Origin: a bacterium
GTDB taxonomy: Bacteria > Blakebacterota > Blakebacteria > Blakebacterales > Blakebacteraceae
Direction of reading: 5' to 3'
Length of the DNA stretch: 27,601 nucleotides
Assembly: GCA_025774615.1 (NCBI GenBank)
Contig: JALGVQ010000006.1
Span: forward strand, 1-27,601
The translations under genes were made by a program, and so were the position numbers. Positions 14,908 to 23,713 of the stretch are shown piece by piece. How positions within the stretch are numbered: position 1 is the first letter of the stretch; each line of letters opens with the position of its first letter. The notes below the pieces were generated by a model. It ran no database searches. It saw only the letters and a program-made list of their open reading frames with translations, and was not told where the DNA came from.

Positions 14908-16517
14908 TACTTCTGACCGGAACCGAGATGCAGAGTGCGGACAGAATGGCCATCGAAGAGATGGGGATCGAATCCCTTCAACTGATGGAGGCAGCAGGCG
15001 AGGGTGTCGCCCGGGTTGTGGATGACCTTGCCGGAGAAGATGAACGATCTATCATCATCGTGTGCGGCAAGGGGAACAACGGGGGAGACGGATTCGTGGC
15101 TGCCCGTCTGCTCGCCGGACCTGGCAGATCGATCGAAGTCTGGCTCGCGGCTGACGCCGGGGAACTGACCGGCGATGCAGAAACCAACTGGAAACGGCTG
15201 AATGATGAGGGGCCCGCTCTGTCGGGAGAGATATCCCTCTTTCCGATCGGAGCGGGTCCGGTGGACAGCCGAGCCCTGATGGAACGGTGGCAAAACGGGT
15301 CGGTGCTGGTTGACGCGCTCTACGGAACGGGGATAGTCGGCCCGCCACGGGATCCGGGTGCTTCACTGATAACAGCGATGAATCTCACCGGCTGCCCGAT
15401 CGTCGCTGTGGATATTCCTTCGGGTGTCAACTCCGACAGCGGTGTCGTTGAAGGAGAAGCTGTTCTGGCCGATGTGACGGTGACGATGGCTTTTCCGAAA
15501 CAGGGACTGCTCCTGCATCCGGGCAGGGAACACGCGGGCCGCATCGAAGTGGTGGACATCGGGATCCCTGAGGGAGCGGTCGGAGAGCGCGAACTCGACC
15601 GGAGGGTCATCGACCACCAGTGGGCCATGCTGAGATTGCCCGCCCGACCTGCCGACTCCCATAAGGGAACCTATGGACGGGTCCTGGCAGTAACGGGCTC
15701 GGCAGAGATGATGGGGGCCGCGAAACTCGTCTGTGCTGCCGCAGCCCGTGCCGGAGCGGGACTCGTGAGGCATGCGTCACCGGCCAGCCTGCTCGGCATA
15801 GCACATTCAGGTCGCAGTGAGGTCGTGATAACCCCTATTCCCGATAACGGTACCGGCATATTCGTGCCGGGGGGACTCGACCTGCTTCATCAAGCCCGCG
15901 GCTGGGCCGATGTCATGGTGATCGGACCGGGCATCGGAACCGCGCAGGAAACTGCTCTCTTCTTTGCCGGAGCAATCGATAGCGGCAACACCGAACTTCC
16001 ACTGGTGATAGATGCCGACGGGCTCAACCTGCTGGCAGCCGAACCCGACCTGAGGAAACGATGGGCGGGACCGGTGGTGATCACGCCACATCCGGGAGAA
16101 GCTGCGCGTCTGCTCGGATCAGATACCGGGGCGATCGCGCGCGACCGGATCGGAGCCGCTGTTGAACTCGCCGAGCGGTACGGAGCGATAGCGGTTCTCA
16201 AGGGAGTGCCCACGATCGTTGCCGGCAGAGAGAAAGAGGTCGCGCTCTGTCCACTCGGGAATCCGGGGATGGCCTCAGGCGGTACCGGTGACGTACTCAC
16301 CGGCGTGATCGCGGGTCTCCTCGGACAGGGTCTCTCTCCCTGGACCGGTGCCACCCTTGGTGTGTACCTGCACTCGCTGGCAGCTGACCTGGCTGCTCTC
16401 GATATGGGGATGTGGAGTCTTCTGGCCGGTGACATCCTCGACTATCTCCCTGTGGCCTTCGGACATCTGGAAGCCTTTCCGGAGCTCGATGTACTCGCTG
16501 AAGGGGTATGGATATGA
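14904..16517 (+). CDS. nnr: Bifunctional NAD(P)HX epimerase / ADP-dependent NAD(P)HX dehydratase
   Basis: This enzyme repairs hydrated NADH and NADPH. The N-terminal NnrE half (about 1-215) interconverts R and S epimers and shows MQSADRMAIEEMGI, CGKGNNGGDGFVAARLL, VDALYGTGI and AVDIPSGVNSDSG. The C-terminal NnrD half (about 225-525) is ribokinase-like. It shows HKGTYGRVLAVTGS, MVIGPGIGT, VIDADGLNLLA, VITPHPGEAARLLG and NPGMASGGTGDVLTGVIAGLL with the catalytic Asp. At 537 residues it is full length for the fused form (YjeF type). ATG 14904 overlaps the acpS stop by four bases (ATGA). Confidence 0.95.
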   Translation: MILLTGTEMQSADRMAIEEMGIESLQLMEAAGEGVARVVDDLAGEDERSIIIVCGKGNNGGDGFVAARLLAGPGRSIEVWLAADAGELTGDAETNWKRLNDEGPALSGEISLFPIGAGPVDSRALMERWQNGSVLVDALYGTGIVGPPRDPGASLITAMNLTGCPIVAVDIPSGVNSDSGVVEGEAVLADVTVTMAFPKQGLLLHPGREHAGRIEVVDIGIPEGAVGERELDRRVIDHQWAMLRLPARPADSHKGTYGRVLAVTGSAEMMGAAKLVCAAAARAGAGLVRHASPASLLGIAHSGRSEVVITPIPDNGTGIFVPGGLDLLHQARGWADVMVIGPGIGTAQETALFFAGAIDSGNTELPLVIDADGLNLLAAEPDLRKRWAGPVVITPHPGEAARLLGSDTGAIARDRIGAAVELAERYGAIAVLKGVPTIVAGREKEVALCPLGNPGMASGGTGDVLTGVIAGLLGQGLSPWTGATLGVYLHSLAADLAALDMGMWSLLAGDILDYLPVAFGHLEAFPELDVLAEGVWI

Positions 16518-17761
16518 AGCAACGTGGTGGCGGGGGATCTTCGAGACATCGGCTGAGCAGGGAGGATCGCGCAAAGCTGGGCCGGCGTAGCGGGCGGGAT
16601 ACGCAGAGTCCGGTCTCCTTCCTGCGCAACATCACCATCTCTCCTCTTGCCATCCGGATCGGGGGAGGGACCATCGGGGTGGTGCTGGTGGTACTCATTC
16701 TCGGACAGCTGCTCGGCAGGGATCGGAAAGTCACCCCGGGGGAGGGTCCGGATGCACCTGATGTGAACAGATGGATGGAAGAGGTGGAGCTTCGCTCCCG
16801 TGAGTACTCGCTCGGTGCCGGTATCAGGGATTCATGGATCACCCTCCACCCTCCGGGCAGTCCTGAGGGTGATTCACTCCTGACCGTGATGGAGTTCCGC
16901 GTTCCCGGTGATCTGCACATGGAGGTGCTTAATCTGGAGCTGACCAGGGCCGTGCAGGTGGCAGGTGGCGTCGTGGTTCGCGGAGTGGAACTGAGCGATG
17001 CCCGAGTGGAACTCGATATCGCCTACCGGGGCAGACACACCCACCGGTTCGTGCTCCAGCGTTATTCCGGATACCGGAGTCACGTGGGAAGGATCGGGAT
17101 CGTAATCGATGACTTCGGCAGGGCGTCACAGGAGATGCTTGCCGGATATGCAGGCCTCGGTATTCCCTGGACGGCTTCTGTGATCCCGGGATCTCCGAAC
17201 AGCACCGGGCAGGCCAGATACTTTGCGGCCCGCGGCATCGCTATCCTGCTGCACATGCCGATGGAACCGGAGTCGGGAGAGGAGTGGGATCTCGGCGAGG
17301 GAGCGATCTACGCCGAAACACCACGGGATAATGTGGCAACACTCCTCGAATCGGCGTTCAATGAGGTTCCGGGGGCGATTGGTCTGAATAATCATATGGG
17401 CTCGAAGGCCACTCAGGAATCAACGGTCATGCGGGCGGTGATGCTCGACCTGCGCGAACGGGGCCTCTTTTTTCTCGACAGCAAAACAACCTCCGCGTCG
17501 GTTGCGGCTGATGAAGCCGAACGGGCAGGGATTCCCTGGGCAGAGCGACAGGTCTTCCTCGACCCGGAGGATGAAATACCGGTGATAGAGGAACAGTTCC
17601 AGCAGGCGCTCGACCTCGCCCGCCGCAACGGGAGTGCCATCATGATCGGGCATCCCCGAATGAATACACTGGAGGCGCTTCGCAGACTGATACCCGCAGC
17701 CCGGCAGGCAGGATTCGAATTCGTTACGGTTGACCGGTTACTCCACCGGTCCGGGAGGTAA
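16514..17761 (+). CDS. Divergent polysaccharide deacetylase family protein, membrane-anchored
   Basis: This is a 415-residue protein. A basic, Gly/Ser/Arg-rich cytoplasmic N-terminus precedes one hydrophobic anchor (about 48-66, [15 protein letters not shown]). A spacer domain and then a divergent polysaccharide-deacetylase domain (formerly DUF610) follow. The metal Asp pair is in [12 protein letters not shown]. Next come [31 protein letters not shown] with the His, [13 protein letters not shown], and [16 protein letters not shown]. All core motifs are intact, so hydrolysis of an envelope glycan N-acetyl group is plausible, but no member's substrate is known to me with certainty. I chose ATG 16514, with AAGGGG seven bases upstream and an ATGA overlap with nnr; ATG 16508 is possible. 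Confidence 0.87.
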   Translation: MKQRGGGGSSRHRLSREDRAKLGRRSGRDTQSPVSFLRNITISPLAIRIGGGTIGVVLVVLILGQLLGRDRKVTPGEGPDAPDVNRWMEEVELRSREYSLGAGIRDSWITLHPPGSPEGDSLLTVMEFRVPGDLHMEVLNLELTRAVQVAGGVVVRGVELSDARVELDIAYRGRHTHRFVLQRYSGYRSHVGRIGIVIDDFGRASQEMLAGYAGLGIPWTASVIPGSPNSTGQARYFAARGIAILLHMPMEPESGEEWDLGEGAIYAETPRDNVATLLESAFNEVPGAIGLNNHMGSKATQESTVMRAVMLDLRERGLFFLDSKTTSASVAADEAERAGIPWAERQVFLDPEDEIPVIEEQFQQALDLARRNGSAIMIGHPRMNTLEALRRLIPAARQAGFEFVTVDRLLHRSGR

Positions 17762-17763
17762 TG

Positions 17764-18483
17764 ATGACTCGACTCGGTGTGAATATCGATCATGTGGCAA
17801 CCGTGCGTGAGGCGCGGAAGACCTTTGAACCCGATCCGGTACAGGCCGCTTATCTGGCCGATATGGGGGGCGCCGACGGGATCGTCTGTCACCTGCGCGA
17901 AGATCGTCGCCACATCCAGGATCGGGATCTCGATCTGCTGAAACGATCGGTCACAAGCCATCTCAATCTCGAGATGGCGGCGGTGGAGGCGATGGTTCAG
18001 ATAGCACTCAAGGTGAAGCCCGACATGGTCACGCTTGTACCGGAAAAAAGGGAAGAGGTCACCACCGAGGGAGGACTTGACGTCCGGAGCTCTCTGCAGA
18101 GAGTGACCTCGGCGGTAACGGCCCTGAAAGGTGCCGGGATCGTGGTGAGTCTCTTTATCGATCCAGACATGATCCAGATCAAGGAGGCGGTCAGAACGGG
18201 TGCTGATTTCGTGGAGTTCCACACCGGATCTTACGCCAACGCCGGATCGGCGGTCGATGAGGCGATTGAACTCGAGAAACTCGAACGGGGAGCACAGGCC
18301 GCAGCGAAACTGGGCCTGGGAGTGAGTGCCGGACACGGGCTCACCTATCATAACGTCCAGCCGATCGCCGCGATCCCCGATGTGGAGGAGCTCAACATCG
18401 GGCACTCGATCATAGCGAGATCGCTCATGGTCGGTATCGAGCAGGCGATCCGGGACATGATCGAACTGATCCGTACAGCTTGA
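17764..18483 (+). CDS. pdxJ: Pyridoxine 5'-phosphate synthase
   Basis: PdxJ condenses 1-deoxy-D-xylulose 5-phosphate with 3-amino-2-oxopropyl phosphate to pyridoxine 5'-phosphate, in the DXP-dependent vitamin B6 route. The 239-residue TIM barrel carries [15 protein letters not shown] at the start. It also has [33 protein letters not shown] with the catalytic Glu, [23 protein letters not shown] and [13 protein letters not shown], all at expected positions. GGGAGG lies five bases before ATG 17764; the ATG at 17761 overlaps the previous stop. No pdxA is nearby. Confidence 0.96.
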   Translation: MTRLGVNIDHVATVREARKTFEPDPVQAAYLADMGGADGIVCHLREDRRHIQDRDLDLLKRSVTSHLNLEMAAVEAMVQIALKVKPDMVTLVPEKREEVTTEGGLDVRSSLQRVTSAVTALKGAGIVVSLFIDPDMIQIKEAVRTGADFVEFHTGSYANAGSAVDEAIELEKLERGAQAAAKLGLGVSAGHGLTYHNVQPIAAIPDVEELNIGHSIIARSLMVGIEQAIRDMIELIRTA

Positions 18484-18515
18484 AAATCACCATCAGGAGA
18501 ACCAGGAGCAGAATC

Positions 18516-20162
18516 ATGCAGAGTACTCAGACACCGGGCGCGATCTGGAGGAGGATGGCCCTCACGGGAGTAATCCTATCGCTTGCCATCATGACCGGGG
18601 GGACCGCACTCGCCCAGAACCTCCCCCGCACCGGGGCCGAGGCAGCGCAGTGGAGCCGTCACACCACGCACGAAGAGCTGGTGGAATACCTCTTCGAGGT
18701 CCAGTCGATGTCAGACAACATGCTGGTGCAGCAGCTTACCACCACCGCTGAGGGGCGGGGTGTGTATATGGTCATCCTGGGTGACCCGCCAACAGCCACA
18801 CCGGGTACCGCCTGGTTCTCCGGCAAGCCCACCGTCTTCATCGTGCAGAACGTCCATGGTGGAGAACTGTCGGGACGAGAGGGCGGACTTCTACTGATCC
18901 GCGACCTGGCCCTCGGCCAGCTGAAACCGCTACTGAAGGATGTGAATGTCCTGATCATTCCCAGCATCAACCCTGATGGCGCGAACCGGCAACCGCGGCC
19001 GACGAGATCGAACAGTCTGGGATACGACATGAACCGCGATTACGTGGTTATGGAGACCAGGGAGATCTCGACCGTCGTCGAAGATGTGCTCACGCAGTGG
19101 TGGCCCGATGTCCACATCGACACGCATAACGGGGGGTCGAGACCGTACAACCTGACCTACCAGACAACGCTCCATCCCTCTGCCGACCGGGACATGATCG
19201 ACCTGGCCAACGGCCCGATGTTCGAGGCGGTCAGGGATCACATGGAGTCTGAAGGACTCAAGTTCTTCTTCTACTCCGGGGCACGGCAGGACCAGGAGAC
19301 GGGAGAGTGGTGGTGGGGGACGACCGAACCCCTGCTTCGCAAGCAGCACTCCTACAGCGGATTTCAGAACATGATCGCGCTCCTCTATGAATGTCCGGGT
19401 GGCTACCCCCTGGAGCTGCAGGCCCGCGCGCAAAAGGAAGGGCAGGTGGGTCTGCTCCGGTATGTTGCCGCCAATGCCGGGCTGGTCCGCTCGACCATCA
19501 TGGAGGCGCGCCGCCGCACTCTGGCCCGTGAGCAGACAGATGTCGTCCTGTCGGTGGAGCGGAGCGAGTACCCGCAGGATTATGAGTTCTATGTCCGGGA
19601 GGGAGGCCGCCAGCCGGGGATGCAGAGGGAGGCCGGAGCACGGCGGGAGGTGGGGCAGCAGAGTGAAGTGGAGTACAAGCTGGTGACGGGAAAGCTGGGG
19701 ACCCTCTATCTGCCGGCAGAGACACGCACACGACCGTGGGCTTACGCATTCGACGGCAATCTGTACAAGATCGCCGATCTGCTGCGCCGGCATGCCATCG
19801 AGGTGGAGAAACTCACGCATCCGGTGACGACCACCGTCGAGAGATACCGGGTCGAGAGCGCCGAATACGCTGCCTCAACCTACCAGAATCACGTACTCGC
19901 CACTGTTGAAGTCGAAGTGTTTGAAGAAGAGATCACGCTGCCGGCGGGAACGTATCTGGTGAGAACGGGGCAGAACGGAGGTACCCTGGCCGCCTACCTG
20001 CTCGAGCCGGACACCGACGACAGTCTCGTGACATGGAACTTCCTCGATCACGTGAGACTGAGCGGTGCCACAATACGGGGTGAGCGTGAGACGCCGGGGA
20101 CCGCGTTGCCGATCTACCGTATCATCAACCAGGTGGGAGTCAGGGCTATTCTGCTTCCCTAG
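18516..20162 (+). CDS. Secreted M14 family zinc carboxypeptidase-like protein
   Basis: This is a 548-residue protein with a signal peptide (MALTGVILSLAIMTGGTALAQ, likely cut after ALA). The M14 catalytic set is present. NVHGGELSGREG holds His114 and Glu117, and DMNRDYVV holds Asn173-Arg174 for substrate carboxylate binding. VHIDTHNGG holds His204, the third zinc ligand, and LLYECPGG holds Glu292, likely the general base. It therefore looks active, acting in the periplasm or outside the cell. A Gln/Arg/Glu/Gly-rich stretch at about 365-390 looks like a flexible insert before a beta-rich C-terminal half. AGGAG is seven bases before ATG 18516; a TTG at 18480 overlapping pdxJ is the longer alternative but adds residues before the signal. 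Confidence 0.87.
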   Translation: MQSTQTPGAIWRRMALTGVILSLAIMTGGTALAQNLPRTGAEAAQWSRHTTHEELVEYLFEVQSMSDNMLVQQLTTTAEGRGVYMVILGDPPTATPGTAWFSGKPTVFIVQNVHGGELSGREGGLLLIRDLALGQLKPLLKDVNVLIIPSINPDGANRQPRPTRSNSLGYDMNRDYVVMETREISTVVEDVLTQWWPDVHIDTHNGGSRPYNLTYQTTLHPSADRDMIDLANGPMFEAVRDHMESEGLKFFFYSGARQDQETGEWWWGTTEPLLRKQHSYSGFQNMIALLYECPGGYPLELQARAQKEGQVGLLRYVAANAGLVRSTIMEARRRTLAREQTDVVLSVERSEYPQDYEFYVREGGRQPGMQREAGARREVGQQSEVEYKLVTGKLGTLYLPAETRTRPWAYAFDGNLYKIADLLRRHAIEVEKLTHPVTTTVERYRVESAEYAASTYQNHVLATVEVEVFEEEITLPAGTYLVRTGQNGGTLAAYLLEPDTDDSLVTWNFLDHVRLSGATIRGERETPGTALPIYRIINQVGVRAILLP

Positions 20163-20205
20163 GAGCGCCAGCCGTCGGTTTCTCTGACAGGCTCCTGGTG
20201 CCCGA

Positions 20206-21861
20206 TCAGCCGCGGCGGTAGATGATCCCGCGGCTGTCGAGCCATGCTTCGACATGGATGCGGGGGCCCCGCGGGCTCCCGCGCCGGTATCGGATCTCAT
20301 AGATCCGGTCGGATGTGGCAACCTGCAGTTTATGACTCCCCTCGACTGTGACCGACCTGATCGATCCGGCTGGTATGTAAGCACGCCACTGCCGGGCCCG
20401 GAGCACGAGGGCCTCGGGAGTAAGGACGGCCTCACCCTTGCCCCGTTTCGTGAGTGGATCGTCACCTCTTCCATCAGATAGCCGCAGGAAGGACCAATGC
20501 CGGTTCGGGATGGGTCCCGGAGGAGCAAGTTCGCGGCGTTCCTCACCGTTGAGTGCCACACTGCGCGCCCACGCGCGCAGGGGGTGGGGTCCGTCAGAAC
20601 CGAGTTCAAGATGGGTGCCGTCATGAAGACGGCCCTGGATATCGCACCCGAGACAGTAAACCGTACCGTCGGGCAGACCGCGGATCGCGTTCGACCTGCC
20701 ACAGGCAGGACAGCGCCAGAGCAGGCGCCCGACGTCGGCGGCGCTGCGGCTGCGCGGTGAAGGATCCGAGGGGTGGCTGGAGAGTTCATCCACCAGCCAC
20801 AGTTCGATGTCACGGTCCCGCCCGTGAGAAGCCGGATCCCCCCACGTGACGACTACCTCGGCGCGCCTCGGACCGCGGCCCCATCGGGGCCATAGCCGGT
20901 ACGAACCACCGAGGTTGACCGACATCACGGGTGCCCCTGACAGGGCGAGCAATCTCGACACCCCCGGCAGTATGGGAGATGGTCCGCCATCCCATGAACG
21001 CTCCCCTTCGGGAAAGATGCCGACCACTCCCCCGGCACGAAGGGTCTGCATCATCAACCTGATCGCCCCTGCGTCGGGTGCATAGCGCCTCAACCGGATA
21101 CAACCGAGTCCGCGGAGAAAAAGCCGCTGCCATGCGGGGCGGAACGCTTCGGCCGAGGTGAGGAACGAGATCGGCCGGGGGAATGCGGCGGCAAGAAGGA
21201 ATCCATCGAGATATGATCGATGGTTGGCGACCACCACAAGTGGTCCATCGGAGGGCACGCTTGATATCAGGGGGTGGCTCAGTCCGCACCAGGCCCTGAG
21301 CAACGGCCGGCACATTCCGCGCAGAAAGAGGTAGAGAGGAGGTATCGATGGAGGGGAGATCGTGGATCGCCATCGTCGGGGGTCAGGCGCGAAGGGAGTT
21401 GTCGCGCGCCATTCCTGAGCCCTCGGGCCGTACCGCTTGAGCAGGGCCGGCTCCTCGATGACAAGGACATACATGATCCAGGCAGCCGTGACTATCGGCG
21501 CAATGATCAGGGGACCGGTGGATATACTGAATGCCCCTGACCATCCGAGCAGCAGCAGGGAATAACCCCAGTACACCGGATGACGCGTAAGATGATACGG
21601 TCCTGTGGTCTGCAGTCCGGTTCGCCCTTCGGGTTTGTCCTCTTCAGTCAGAAAGGTGCCAAGCATGCCTCGCTGAAGAGTGCCCCAGACCGCCAGTAGA
21701 AGGCCGATACCGCCAACAGGTATCAGCACGACCTGTACCGCCGCCGGAAGAACGGAGAGAGAGAACCTGATGTCGAGGAACCGCCCGGCCCAGGAGAGCA
21801 GCCAGGGAAGGACGATCCAGACCAGGCCCCGGAGAGCGAGCATGTTAAGGCGGAAGAGCAT
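20206..21861 (-). CDS. Fusion: ICMT-like methyltransferase + PlsC acyltransferase + zinc ribbon
   Basis: This is a 551-residue multi-domain protein. Residues 1-165 form four or five membrane helices with the isoprenylcysteine/phospholipid methyltransferase signature: GPYHLTRHPVYWG (87-99) and then EEPALLKRYG (136-145). Residues 180-350 are a PlsC-type acyltransferase with NHRSYLDG (catalytic His214, Asp219) and FPEGERS (283-289). Residues 384-406 hold CPAC...CLGC, a four-Cys zinc ribbon. Residues ~475-525 read like a GRAM/PH-like barrel (EAVLTPEALVLRARQWRAYI). Every catalytic motif is intact. The pieces suggest a lipid-modifying enzyme at the inner membrane, perhaps acylating a lysophospholipid or ornithine-type lipid and methylating a lipid; substrates are unknown. 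It converges on the M14 gene and diverges from secD. Confidence 0.82.
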   Translation of the reverse strand: MLFRLNMLALRGLVWIVLPWLLSWAGRFLDIRFSLSVLPAAVQVVLIPVGGIGLLLAVWGTLQRGMLGTFLTEEDKPEGRTGLQTTGPYHLTRHPVYWGYSLLLLGWSGAFSISTGPLIIAPIVTAAWIMYVLVIEEPALLKRYGPRAQEWRATTPFAPDPRRWRSTISPPSIPPLYLFLRGMCRPLLRAWCGLSHPLISSVPSDGPLVVVANHRSYLDGFLLAAAFPRPISFLTSAEAFRPAWQRLFLRGLGCIRLRRYAPDAGAIRLMMQTLRAGGVVGIFPEGERSWDGGPSPILPGVSRLLALSGAPVMSVNLGGSYRLWPRWGRGPRRAEVVVTWGDPASHGRDRDIELWLVDELSSHPSDPSPRSRSAADVGRLLWRCPACGRSNAIRGLPDGTVYCLGCDIQGRLHDGTHLELGSDGPHPLRAWARSVALNGEERRELAPPGPIPNRHWSFLRLSDGRGDDPLTKRGKGEAVLTPEALVLRARQWRAYIPAGSIRSVTVEGSHKLQVATSDRIYEIRYRRGSPRGPRIHVEAWLDSRGIIYRRG

Positions 21862-21925
21862 GCACCGAAGATAGCCCCGACCGGCTCCCTATGACAATTC
21901 CGCTCGTATTACCATCTCCCGACAG

Positions 21926-21954
21926 TTGACACTCCATGCATCGGTCCGTAGCTT
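21926..21954 (+). promoter_or_regulatory. Possible sigma-70 promoter for secDF-murQ
   Basis: A perfect TTGACA (21926-21931) is followed after 17 bases by TAGCTT, a weak -10 box. It lies in the 160-base gap between the divergent lipid-enzyme gene and secD. If used, transcription would begin near 21961, downstream of ATG 21936, and would favour the later GTG start of secD. Confidence 0.28.
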
Positions 21955-22022
21955 TCAGGGCTCCACGGGGCGGCGATAGCCTCCGCCTTGCTCATTACCT
22001 CTTCGATGAGGCAGTAATTAGT

Positions 22023-23702
22023 GTGAAACGGGACAATCGATTCCGCATAGGACTTATCATCGTCTTTATCCTGGGCTCCATCTGGTCGCTCCTGCCCACG
22101 CTCCGCGTGGTCACCATGGCCCCCGAGGAACGCACGAGGATGAGACTGGAAGAACCTCTGGCCTGGCAGAAGCTTGAGTCAGACGCGATCAAACTCGGTC
22201 TCGACCTCAAGGGCGGTATGCACCTGGTACTTGAGATCGACCTTGAAGAGATACCGGTCGACGCCCGGGATGACGCCCAGGAGCGGTTCGTCGGGGTCAT
22301 CCGGAACCGGATCGACCAGTACGGGATCTCGGAGCCGATCATCCAGACTCAGGGCAGGGATCGGGTCATCATCCAGCTTGCCGGTGTTACTGACCCCGAG
22401 GCGGCGCGCGACCTTGTCGGGCGCACCGCGGTGCTGACCTACAACCTCCTGAAACCTGGGGATGTCCTGGCTGATCTGGTCAACCGGATCAACCGGGTTC
22501 TCTACGAGGGACTCACTTCGGGCCGGATCGAGAAGGAGCAAATAGGGTTCCACCTTATCGAACCGGAGACGACAGCTCTGCCCGGGATCGCCGGGCTTGA
22601 CTCAACAGCTTCCGACACCACCGCCATCCCCCAGAACCCGCTCAACAGTTACCTCCTGATCGACCCGAACGCCCCTGATGTCGTCTGGGCCCGGGAGGAC
22701 AGGATGGCATGGGTCGACAGTATCCTCGCCCTGCCGCAGGTCATCGCCCTCATTCCGGGAGACGCCGAGTTCCACTGGGCGATGTGGGCAGATGAACGAT
22801 TCACGACGACCGACGGGGCGAGCTACCGCGAGCTCTTCCTCACCGAAGGACCGGTCATCACCGGAGATATGCTCGAAGGCGCGGATGTCTCGATCGGTGG
22901 ACCCCAGGATCCAGATGCGGCAGGTCAGCCGATCGTTAACTTCCGTATGAACGCCGAGGGCGGAAGAGTCCTTCAACGTTTTACACGGGCCAATATCAGT
23001 CGGCGCATGGCGATCATCCTCGACAGTCGGGTCGCGGTGGCGCCAGTCATTCAGTCCGCGCTGGGAAGAGAGGCGCGCATCACCGGTATCAACGATCACG
23101 CTGAAGCCCGGAATATCGCCATCACGCTTGAATCAGGTGCTCTCCCGGCTCCAGCGCACATCGTGGAGAACCGGACCATCAGTCCGAGTCTCGGATTGGA
23201 CAGCATCAAGGCGGGTACCATATCGACCCTGGTCGGCCTGATCGTGGTGCTCTTCTTCATGATCGCCTACTACCGGGGATCGGGTCTGATAGCCAATGTG
23301 GCTCTCCTGCTGAACATCCTCTTCATCCTGGCAGTGCTTGCGGGATTCGGGTTCACGCTGACCCTGCCTGGTATCGCCGGCATCATCCTGACCATGGGTA
23401 TGGCGGTGGATGCCAATGTGCTGATCTACGACCGGATCAAGGAAGAACTGAGGGCGGGGAAAACGACCAGGGCAGCGGTCGATTCAGGATACACGAACGC
23501 CACGAGCGCCATTCTGGACGCGAACGTCACCACCCTTATCACGGCCCTGGTGCTCTACCAGTTCGGAACCGGTCCTATCCGGGGATTCGCCCTTACCCTT
23601 TCGGTGGGTATCATTTCATCTGTATTCACGGCACTCATCGTCACCCGTCTGATATTCGACCGTAAACTCGATCAGGCGACGACGCAGGAATTGAGCATCT
23701 AA
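22023..23702 (+). CDS. secD: Protein translocase subunit SecD
   Basis: SecD works with SecF to drive late steps of Sec protein export using the proton motive force. From GTG 22023 the protein has 559 residues and starts VKRDNRFRIGLI, directly before the first membrane helix, as SecD normally does. Next come LGLDLKGGMHLVLEID, the periplasmic P1 head with FRIRNRIDQYG-type sequence (VIRNRIDQYGISEP), the GAL..P segment (ESGALPAPAHIVENR), and five C-terminal helices. The latter include MGMAVDANVLIYDRIKEEL, the conserved motif with the functionally important Asp. An open frame extends to ATG 21936 without a ribosome site, adding 29 non-typical residues. The weak GAGG, 11 bases before 22023, leaves the start uncertain. 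Confidence 0.94.
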   Translation: MKRDNRFRIGLIIVFILGSIWSLLPTLRVVTMAPEERTRMRLEEPLAWQKLESDAIKLGLDLKGGMHLVLEIDLEEIPVDARDDAQERFVGVIRNRIDQYGISEPIIQTQGRDRVIIQLAGVTDPEAARDLVGRTAVLTYNLLKPGDVLADLVNRINRVLYEGLTSGRIEKEQIGFHLIEPETTALPGIAGLDSTASDTTAIPQNPLNSYLLIDPNAPDVVWAREDRMAWVDSILALPQVIALIPGDAEFHWAMWADERFTTTDGASYRELFLTEGPVITGDMLEGADVSIGGPQDPDAAGQPIVNFRMNAEGGRVLQRFTRANISRRMAIILDSRVAVAPVIQSALGREARITGINDHAEARNIAITLESGALPAPAHIVENRTISPSLGLDSIKAGTISTLVGLIVVLFFMIAYYRGSGLIANVALLLNILFILAVLAGFGFTLTLPGIAGIILTMGMAVDANVLIYDRIKEELRAGKTTRAAVDSGYTNATSAILDANVTTLITALVLYQFGTGPIRGFALTLSVGIISSVFTALIVTRLIFDRKLDQATTQELSI

Positions 23703-23713
23703 GGAGTCGAGTA

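Noticed and set aside
20162-20197. Possible hairpin AGGAGC...GCTCCT between the convergent M14 and lipid-enzyme genes
   Set aside because: It has only six pairs, a loop of over 20 bases and no T-run; too weak to call a terminator.
22023-22031. GTGAAAC as a further parS half-site at the secD start
   Set aside because: Only half of the palindrome is present, which is expected by chance.
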